Source of the DNA: Spirogloea muscicola
Taxonomy: Eukaryota > Streptophyta > Zygnematophyceae > Spirogloeales > Spirogloeaceae
Direction: 5' to 3'
NCBI GenBank assembly: GCA_009602725.1
Contig: WELB01000021.1
Span: 341,443-363,784, forward strand
DNA length: 22,342 nt
The translations under genes were made by a program, and so were the position numbers. The notes under the pieces were generated by a model. The model was not told the origin of the DNA. It saw nothing but the letters and a program-made list of their open reading frames with translations, and ran no database searches. Shown here piece by piece: positions 1 to 9,300 of the stretch. The stretch's first letter is position 1; the number at the start of each line of letters is the position of its first letter.

Positions 1-12
1 GGGGGGGGGGGG
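1..12. repeat. Poly-G run at the window start
   Basis: Twelve consecutive G residues open the window and run into more G-rich sequence. With the 122-base A run at the other end, this suggests a contig whose ends are low-complexity sequence or read artefact. No function is assigned. Confidence 0.9.
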
Positions 13-596
13 TAGGGGGTCTAGGTTCTCGGTCCGGCGAGACGGCGACTGGCGGGGGCCCACCGCTTGGGAGCCGCCACTGGGCGCGACGGCGGGCGCC
101 ACCCACTCCCGCCCCGCCTCCGGATCCGGACCGGCCGCCCCGCCGGCAATCCGCGGCCCGCCCGGATTCTTCCGACCACCTGGGAGCGCCCGCGCCCCGC
201 CCCTCCCGGAGCGCAAGCCCTGCGCTTCGGAGGCGCAGCTCATGATCGCACCTTCCTCTTGCTCACGGCGAGAGCACTCTCCCTATAGAGTGAGTGATCA
301 GATCCGTGCATTAACTGCCGACTTTTCCCCCGAGCTTCCCGCGCCCCCCCCGCGCGCGCGAATATGCCCGCGCCCGCCCTTTCTCAAACCCAAACCCCGT
401 CTTCTTGTCGCCTAGCGCCCGCCCGCCCCCGTCTCGCGGCCGCGCCACGTGGCGGCGCCTGCGCGGGCTCGCGACGGCCCGCCACGTGGCGTGGGCAGTG
501 CCTGGAAGGCGCGGCGCCGGCGCGCCGCGTGTGCGTTTCCGTCGGCTGTGCCGTCGGCGTTGTTCCGTCGGCCCCCCGTCCCTCCCAACCCCGGCC
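13..596. other. GC-rich stretch without a recognisable gene
   Basis: This stretch is strongly GC-rich, with C runs followed by an alternating CG tract near 345-360. Short open frames exist on both strands, but they are long-codon by-products of the composition and show no family resemblance. It could be a CpG-rich promoter or first exon of a gene lying off the window, or repeat-flanking DNA. I cannot choose between these. Confidence 0.5.
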
Positions 597-650
597 TACG
601 ACGGAAAGAAGAAAAGGCAAGCGCGGCCAGATTAACTGGTGGCTGGGAGA

Positions 651-824
651 AGAAGTGGCTCTCCCAAAGGGGGCAAGGGCTGTGAGAAGCCAGCCCGAAA
701 AGAATTGACAAGGTTCGAAGGGGCCAAACTACGAGCTAAGCAGCGACTGCGGGGCCTGAAGAGGCTATGGCAGAACGGGGGAGGATGGACCACTTAGTAG
801 TTACGAGTGAGGAGCCTCACATCC
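651..824 (-). repeat. Left arm of a 174-bp inverted repeat flanking the PRAF-like gene
   Basis: The reverse complement of this segment aligns without gaps to 13117-13290. I counted 8 mismatches in 174 positions by eye. It contains the tail of a degraded element ORF (stop at 794-796 on the minus strand) and the repeat sequence downstream of it. The two arms are about 12.3 kb apart and enclose the whole PRAF-like gene. Confidence 0.88.
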
Positions 825-840
825 GAGGAGCCTCACATCC
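809..840. repeat. Two-copy 16-bp tandem duplication
   Basis: The 16-mer GAGGAGCCTCACATCC occurs twice head to tail, at 809-824 and 825-840. The related arm on the other side of the PRAF-like gene has one copy. The second copy is therefore a local duplication at the edge of the shared repeat. Confidence 0.9.
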
Positions 841-1862
841 ACTGGTGGCTGGGAGAGGCCAGCCCAAAAGAATGGACAAGGTCTGAAGGAGTCGGAGTGC
901 GGAGTGGAAAAGGGCTCGCTCATTGAGGAGTAGGGCTGGAAAAGCCAGCCCAAAAAAGAAGGAACAATCCACGAGAAGGGGACCAGGGGAAGCGCTAAGA
1001 AAAACAAGCACAACAAGAAACAAAGCAGCTACGTATTACTCAGTAACCCCTGCTAAGCAGCCTCAGGTCAGAGAAGCTAGGCAAAGGAGGTCACCGCCAG
1101 TTCCGCAGGCTGACGGGAGGCGCTTCCGGCCCTATCGGCTATCTACACGTACTCAAGCTAATCGAAGAAGCGGCTGTCCCAACGGGGGCAAGGGCTGTGA
1201 AAAGCCAGCCCGAAAAGAAGCGGTTCTGACGATTGGGTGCCCTCGCCACCTTCGCGAATGAGCTTACTCTGCGGGTACGCTGAGCCGTCATACCTTTGGG
1301 CCGGCCTCTCACAGCCACCAGTCAATTGGGCCGCGCTTTCCTACTGAGCTTCCATCTGCGGTTGTGTAGTGTCTAGCTTATTGGTAGTGTGTTGTCTAAC
1401 TCTGTGGTTTATTCTTCTCGGCCCCTTTTTGGCTCTTCGGACCTTGTCCAAAAAGCCTTGCCCCTATTGGGAGAGCCACTTCTGTGGGCGAGAAGAAGGG
1501 AGTCCATTCCTCTTTGGGCTCCGCATTATATAGCCTTGTTTATCCTGCACTAGATTCTGCCTGAACAATGTATTGGCTTGAGTTGGCCTCCCCTCATCTC
1601 ATGCGCCCCCCGCGCCTTCTCTCTCTCTTTGGAAGAGCTTCTTCGAAGAGAAACAGAGAGAAACAGTTCTTGTATTAGAGAGCGATGGCTGCGGTTGGCC
1701 ACAAACTTCGAAGGGGCCAGGAAAGAGAATGCGGCTGCTGAGATCAAACGAGCGGCTGTAAGAGGCCAGCCACATGCATTCAGGTGTTCATGACGGAGCC
1801 AAAAGCTGAAGGAAACACAGGAGAGCGCTGAAGCTCACAGCGACTCGATTGGCCACGGGTGT

Positions 1863-1930
1863 TCAACATCCCCTGGTGAGCAGCCGCAGGTGTAGATACA
1901 CTGAGCGAAACAGCGCGTCCAAATTGATAG
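1863..1930 (-). pseudogene. Element ORF tail, diverged copy
   Basis: On the minus strand this frame ends in LRLLTRGC followed by a stop. That matches the ends of the other tails in the window (LMLLTRGY, VRLRTRNY). Upstream of the tail the frame no longer resembles the better copies, so only the last 15-20 residues are supported. It is the oldest-looking member recognised here. Confidence 0.5.
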
Positions 1931-2054
1931 CAGTGGCTGTGAGGGCAAAACGGTTCAGAGCAAGCTTCGGCGGCAGGCCCGGCGAGCGGGCGAGCACCCA
2001 GCTCCTCGATCTGCGTCTCTGGCCGTCTCGTCGCCCGCTAGCCTCCGTCCCCAA

Positions 2055-3378
2055 ACACCTTTGCAGCTCGTCGGGCGGTGGCTGCCGCCTCAGGCTCTCG
2101 GCCCAAAGGGCTTGTCCTCCTGCACCGGCCCGTCCGGTCCCCAGTCAGACACTACCCTTGTCCCGCAGTCTCTCAGGTGGCGTATCCATCAACTGAAGCC
2201 TGCCTTTACAGCTGCGCCGGCCTTTTCTGCTGGCACCGTCCCGCCCCATCTCCGCACTCTGCCCGCACTGGCCATTCCCGGCCGTGACCCGCTTGACACG
2301 GCCGTGGCCCTCTTGGCCGAAGCTCTCACTTGTTACTCCGCCGAATGGTCGAGCAAGACTGGTGACTCAGCCGAGAGGCGGAGCTGTGACTGGCTGACCG
2401 GACGCAGGTTGCTGCATGTTGGGCCAGCCCACATACTCCGAACTCGAACGAGTTTGGGCTACTTCCAGGATGACAGTGGCACTCGATGCTCAGCTGCATG
2501 AGCAAGGCCGTGCGGCCATATTGGGTGTGCCGTCACAGATGTTGCGCTGCATAGCCTCCGTGTCTCGTGATGGTTGCACTGCAGACGTGTACATGACCTG
2601 TCTGTCGGCAAGTATCTTCCACTGGCAAACAACGATCGGCCGCAATAATAGCTTGTCTGGCGACAGCGCCACCTCCCAGCCAGCAGCCGAGCTTTAGAGA
2701 GTTTTGCGAATTGCTCCAAGCTGCAACGGACTGCCGTCCAAAATCTTGGGCTGCTACATGGACTCCAGAGGCTCACCAGGCCACGCGTTCCGACCAAGAA
2801 GTTGACATTCAGAAATATGACACCTTCAAAGTCAGGATTATGACGCCTTCAAAATTTACCCATCAACCATTCTCAAGTAGTGATGACCTTATACAAGCTG
2901 TTGGAAGACTAGCTCAACGTGCACTTCGACCTTTCATAAACAATTGCCATGCTTTGATCCCGGCACTGAGTTTCCGACCTGTTTGAGCAATTGAGGCTTA
3001 AACAATGCATGACACAATCAAAGACCATAGCATACCATACATACAAAGAGCAGCCCCAACAACTTGTATTGTCTTCCTCAAAAAGACATCTAGCACACGA
3101 CTCCAATAATTTTGACGTTAATGGAGGGCTACAAATATAAACTGAGCCCGATATTAAGTACCAAGTGTGTTCTACCAGTAACCTAGTTGTGGCACAATGA
3201 CCAGGGCCACTGCTTCACAACCTGGCGAGGGTCTAGAATTTGAAGGGCATGGCACAACCTTGAGCACAATAAGTCGCGCACCTGAAGAATGTGTTGCTGA
3301 CAATAGGGGCTTAAAGAAGTGCTGAAGCACAGGTGGGACACAGGGAGAGCTTGGAAAGCAGCACAAGTCATCAGAACA
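2055..3378. other. Intergenic DNA and 3' flank of the PRAF-like gene
   Basis: No conserved protein was recognised on either strand, and no RNA gene was seen. The longest frame (plus strand, 2061-2501) has no domain or composition that argues for a gene. The part nearest 3378 should include the 3' untranslated region of the minus-strand PRAF-like gene, but I could not place a polyadenylation signal with confidence. Confidence 0.55.
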
Positions 3379-6300
3379 TTATCTTGCCTTGTCCATGTCT
3401 GGAGCGAAAGTGGCTCCTCTTTCACTGGTCTGCTGAGCCGAAGGAAGAGAAAATATTGCAGTGGTCACGATGTTATCAGAGGAGGCCATGGGAGGAAGTA
3501 CAGAGGTAGAGGGGGACGGGAGCTCCCCAGCGAGTGGCCTGAGGCTGGACTGAGGCCGGAAAGTGCTCCCTTGTGAGAGGTCCGAAGTCTGCGACGAGGT
3601 CGAGCCCGCAGACCGGATGCAGTAGAGCTCGTGGACTCTGAGCCGGTTCTCCGTCCACCAGGCCTCAGCCTGACGCTCGCTGAAGAACTTCCGTCTGGTC
3701 AAGCAGGCACACGGTGAACTTTCAGTCGTTTTGTGTCCCATGACTACAGCATCAGCTCTGACACTTGAGTGAGGTTCACTTACCTGCTGTGTGCTGTGAG
3801 CAATCAACAATCTTGCCGCAAATGAAAATTGCAATGACACCACATATATCATAATCTGCATCTTGTGTCAGCTTACGTGATTTCTTCCTGTGCGCCTTTA
3901 CAAAGCAGGTCAGATTCTATCACACTAAGCAGACAGCACCGGCAATGGTGAGAATTTGCATGGCCAGAAGACCTGACATCTCACCTGAAGCGAACCCTTC
4001 GCAGTTCCGTGCCATGTTGTAAGGGCAGCGACCGGAGCGTGATGAAGACGCCCTGCTCAACCTGCTCGACCCACTCCCCCTCGGCTCCTGCCTTCACCTC
4101 TCGCTCCGCCCTCCCACTTCGCATCACACTTGGCTCACCTACATCCTCATGCAGGCCCTCGTCTCCCTCTTTTGCAAAGAAGCCGTCACTGGAGCTGTGG
4201 CACAACACTCCCTCATCAATGGATGACTAAGAATATGCGAAATAAGACTTGGCACCGTGGCAGCTGAGCAAGGTGTGCTGCTCCATGCAGAGAAAATGAC
4301 GCTCTCTCACTGTATGTATCTCACCTATCCATTGCAGGCCGAATCAGAGATGGTGGAAGACTTGGTCTAGGACGACTCCTCCCTTGAGAAGGAAGGCCTG
4401 CGAACCAAGTCATAGTGCATCAACGTTTTGTTGCAGTCAGACCTGTTGCTATTGGGCATCAGGTACAGCCGAATACACTGTCAAGTGACCACAGTCTGTC
4501 CACTGCGCCATCCATGCTAAGCAAAGAAACCCCCACATGACTGAGTTCGTTAGCACTGAGTTCGAGTGCCAAGAGTACGGGACGTGAGTGTTTCGAGTGC
4601 TTCGAGTTCTGCACACTACCCTCGATCACTCGCCCAAGTCTCTATTCCCCTTATGCTCCACTTCTGTATTCTATCTAATGCACAGGCTTACCTAAGAGAC
4701 TTCCCGACGTGCTGGGAACATCGACTTCGCTGGCGTCAAATGCTGACATGATCATGCTGGGTGGTCGAGCTACCGCTGTATCCGGGGACATTAGCATGCC
4801 CGGCCAAAACGGAGGTGCTGCCGGCCTCGGTTCTGCTGCCACTTGCACCTTCCTGGCCTGTGTCGCGCGAGTAGCCTCAGCCATGGAGGCAGTCAGGAGG
4901 GAGTCCTCCAGGGCTTCAGTACCAGCCGTCGTTCTGTCATCAGCGCCCCAGACGACAGAGTCGTGACCTGCTCTCACACTCATGTCGGCGTCCTCCGAAG
5001 GAGGCTTTGGGCTGGGAATGGAATCTTCCACGGGGTAAGGGACCGTGCCATTGAGCGAGGCACTCGGTAACATCTTTATGCCACGCAGAGCGCCCTCTGG
5101 CAGCCGCTCCATAACCTCCTTCAACTGCAGTACATGAAGACCTTGTGTCAGTACTGAGCCCTTTGTCAACGCACACACAGGCATATTAGCAGACATTGAC
5201 GTTGACCTGCTTAAGGAAGTACCAACACCGCAAATGAATAGATAGCTAGATAGCTAGATACAACTTGTGCTGCTTGACAAGACCGCTTGACTGCCTGAGT
5301 CCAGAAGGCAAGCAGACACACTTGTGAAGAAGTAAGACTACAACTTAGGAACTTTCAACAAATTTGAAACTAATCAATGTCAAAATAGAAGGAGCTGAGG
5401 TCTCTGCTAAAGTACTGACATTGGACAACCCTATCCTGAAGAAGCCCATCCAAGAAAGGGCTGCGAAAGAGTGGCGACCTGCAGAGAGAGGGACTTGATG
5501 ACCTCCTTCGCTGCAGCTGCTTTGGCAAACTCCTCCCCTGCAACGGTCACTGCCTGTTGCACCTGCCTGCCTGCCTCTGCTCGGGACTGGGCTAGCTCCC
5601 TCTCCAAAGCCGAGCACCTGGCTTGCAGCTCCTCAATCTGCACACAGACAAGTCACATGACAATCTGAGCATTAAGAAAGAGTGTCATAGTATGGCAGTC
5701 ACTGCTTGCACTGAGCTAAGAGAAAGATCTATGTGTAGTGGCCTGACATTCACTAAGCCAGAGTAGTAAGCCACAATGCTTGTTAAGAACATAGTAAGGC
5801 CTGTCCCCAATCATAGATCCTTGGTGATGCTTGCGGCCTAGGGTGAAGAGTATCCACTCTGCACTGCACGCACCTGTCCCCTCAACTTGACGGTCTCCAA
5901 GGACAGGGCATCATTTGTGCGCTTGAGATCATCTACCACAGCAGACGACGAAGAGGAGCTTGCACTTCCTTTCGAGCCACTCGGCGCTGTTGAGGGTCTC
6001 GGTGTATTCGAAGCTATCATTTCCCTGGGAACCACTTGTGCCAGTGCTTTTGACTGACTGTCCCTCGCTCTGTCAAGCCCACCGCTCACGCCAACAGATG
6101 AAGGCAGCAGGTCGCTACTGGGTCGTGGTGCAGACTGGCCCAACGAAGCTGGCTGTGCCGCATTCACCGCAGCTCCGGTCATCTGTTGCTGTGCAGGCCT
6201 CGGAAAGGACGGGGGAGCTTTCACAATACCCCACTGCGGGGCCGGATGGATGCGGTCGGACTTCTCGCCTGGCCACCTGGTGCCCCTTGCTCGCTGGCCA

Positions 6301-9300
6301 CCAGGGCCAGGGTTGCTGCCTGGCGCTCCGGCAGCTGGTGCGGGAGGAGGATAGCTCTTCGACACAGAGGGCAGAAGCGAGGGGCCTCCTGCTGCAGCAA
6401 GTGTGCGTGGCACAGGTGACAGAGCTCTATGGCTTGTCAGTCCCGATTCTGACCGCAGCTGGGGTCCACGAGGCATTGCGAGCTTATCACACAAGCTGAG
6501 CTACAGCTGAGGAGGAGACCCTGTGCAGGCTTTGTCATGCAAAGTGGGCTCGCAACAACAGCAGCAAACCCACTGCTCCACTGATCTGCTGAAACTTTAC
6601 TGAGGCTGATCACACATCTGGCCAGCTAGCGATCCTCAAGGCAACCTGAGAAGGCTCTTGGGCAGACACAAAGCGCCGAACAAGTCACCACTACGAAAGG
6701 CAGTACGCACCTGAAGCTCTGTTTGTCTCCAGCTTTCCTCTTGCAGCCTTCCACTTTGTCCCAGGTATAGACCGCATGGAGGTGGTCACGAGCTCGCCAC
6801 TCTCACCAAGACTAGATATCTTCAGGAAGCAGGAGTCACATACTCTGTAGGCCTTGTTTGGGTCTGGGGCCATTGCAGCCCTGCCAAAGCATGACAAATT
6901 GTGCTCAATCTGGGAAACGATGGAGAGGAAGATTGAGCATGTTGAGCTGTCACACGCCCCTAACAAGGTGCTCCCGTCAACCTGACACAACTGGTCTTCA
7001 CATAATCGTTTCAATTTACGACAAACATGCAAGTGAAGAATTCTTACAGATCGAGAGATTTTTTACCGCAGGGCCCGCTTGGAGGAGCACGAGCTGCAAA
7101 ATATATGACCACACTGATAGCAGTTGTGGCGATGGCGGGTGAAGCCAAACTGCTGCTTGCATTGAGTGCACATGCTATGGTCTGCTCCAGTTACAAACTT
7201 GTGCTGGCTGATGACCACAGTGTAACTTACCCCACAAGCCACCTGCCAAATAGCGCATATTCAGTCCACTGAAAGTCGCATAACAGCAATAGCGTGAAAC
7301 AGAGATCTTCAGAAAGGCTTCATGAAAACAGGCTGCTCTTTTTATATACAAGGATCAAGCTGATTATCCGCTCAGTATGTCAGGAGTCACTTGTTCACAC
7401 CTCTCAAGTGCACTTTCCACAATGACTCATACCTCGCACAGAGACATCTGACTACACATAGATTGGCATCTTTCAGTTAGGCTCCTCACATGCGTGACAC
7501 GTTTGTCTTTCAATGCTGTCACAAGAGTAGGTGACTCTCGATCTTTGCTGTCACCGTGGCCAAGCCTTCCACTTGCGCCATTGCCCCAAGTGAAGAGTTC
7601 GGCAGTATTGGACAAGGCTGCAACATGGAAAGCACCACATGCAATATGCTCGATAGGAGCGCCCTTCAATTTACCCTCCACAAGAACTGCATGACGACCT
7701 CCAAGATTTGCATTAGTCCATCTGCCAAAGACTGCACCTTGCCAGGTGTAAGCTTGAGGGCTGCGCTGATACAAAGACAGGCATCACAAAGCCAGTCGTC
7801 AGGCTTCAGAAAGAGGCAGCAACAAAGGGAAGTGCTTGCATCTGCCTCGTTGATATGGGAGATTGTTACCTGGATCTCGACCAGAAGCTCCTGGTACACC
7901 GAGCTGGCCGTAAGCACTGCTTCCCATTGTGTAAACTTGTCCCAGGGAGGTCAGCGCTACAGTAATGCAGTGACCGCAGGCCACCTGACTGAAGCTGTGT
8001 CCTTGCAGGGACTCAACAAACATCGGCACTGACACAGCAGGACTGCTCTCAGGCTTGAACCCGAGCCGGCCTTTGTCCCCATCGCCCCAGGTATAAAGGT
8101 CACCTGCAGCATTGACATATTCATACATTTGCTTCAGGTCTGACTGGGGCTGCTCCATTGTCACACTCTCACATTCGGAAAGGGGAGTATCGCAAGTGAC
8201 TGAGAGTAGCCCATAGTTGGCCGTTATAGCATCTTCTTGACATGCTTCAATACACAAGAGGTTGCTGTGCCACATTGCTTGTGGTGGTTTACCAACCAGG
8301 TGGAGAGAAGAACCCGTCTGCAGGCTCGAGAGCCCCTGCTACATCGCCTGGTAATAGGACTGAACGTCTCTCAACAATGGCTGCCATGTGCCACACTCCA
8401 CAGGCTACTGTTGATACATACATATTCTTGAATGCATCCACTTCCTTCGGAGTTGAATAGCTCCTGCTTGGCAGGTTGTCAGAATGACATAGCTCAGGCG
8501 CTGTAATGCTCCAAGCAAATCCATGACAGCTATTAATAGCCAGCAAAACTCGAGGTGTAAAACGAGTCAATAGACGGAGTCAGAGATGTAATGCAAAATC
8601 AAGCAAAAGAAGTTGCCCACGTCCCTGCTGATGAAAGACTCACTTATAGTCGCCGTGGCCCAGAGCACCAAACGTGCCGTCTCCAAAGGTGAAGAGCTGG
8701 CCGGCCTCAGTGATGACAGCACTGTGCCATGGGCCACACGACACTTGTCTGACAACCAGCCCATCCAGGGGTCCACTGATTTTGCGCGGTATCCAGTGGC
8801 TGATGTCATTGCCATGCCCGAGCAGCCCTGAACAGTGTGTCCCGTCTCCCCAGCTGTAAACCTCTCCTGCCTGAGTCACTGCACATGTGTGAAACTCGCC
8901 ACACGCCACCTGGCACAACAAGCACTCAAGTGCATGAAGTGATGATTTACTTTTCAATACTGTCCACACATTGTGGGGAGTGCATACATAGAATGGAACA
9001 AATGGAATGATAAGCTGTTGTGCATATAGTGATGCATGCTTGTGTTTTTAGCAACAAGTCCTGGTGTCTCCTTCAAACAAGATTGGCTCGCTACCTGCAC
9101 AGTATTGGTGCTTGCAAGAGCTTCAACTAGCTGAGGATGGGGAACATCACAATCAGTGCCATGGCCCAGACGACCGCCTGATTCCTCACCCCAGCAGAAG
9201 ACCTGCTTTGTGCATACTAAATTATCGTCAAGGTAGTGCTTGGACTGAAGTGCAAGTACTGAAAATAGCAAAAGCACAAGGAGATTCCTTTGAATGATAC

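Larger units (their letters stand above)
597..1500. repeat. Mosaic of short hairpin modules and element tails, both orientations
   Basis: This block repeats sequence found again at 13100-15500. Units containing the inverted core GGGCTGG...CCAGCCC next to a GACCTTGTCC-like box appear in minus orientation near 650-715, 841-890, 930-970 and 1180-1215, and in plus orientation near 1290-1330 and 1435-1490. The segment at 831-905 is the inverted counterpart of about 15170-15235. Remnant ORF ends are visible at 794-840 and 1040 (minus) and 1281-1283 (plus). It reads as nested insertions of one repeat family and not as a gene. Boundaries are approximate. Confidence 0.75.

Noticed and set aside
283-320. 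CCCTATAGAGTGAGTGATCAG resembling a T7-promoter/vector junction
   Set aside because: Only CCCTATAG and a loose GAGTGAGT match. The rest differs from the T7 promoter and no vector sequence follows, so vector contamination is not supported.
2061-2501. Plus-strand open frame of 146 codons
   Set aside because: No domain or conserved motif was recognised, it lies next to element remnants, and it runs through ordinary intergenic composition.
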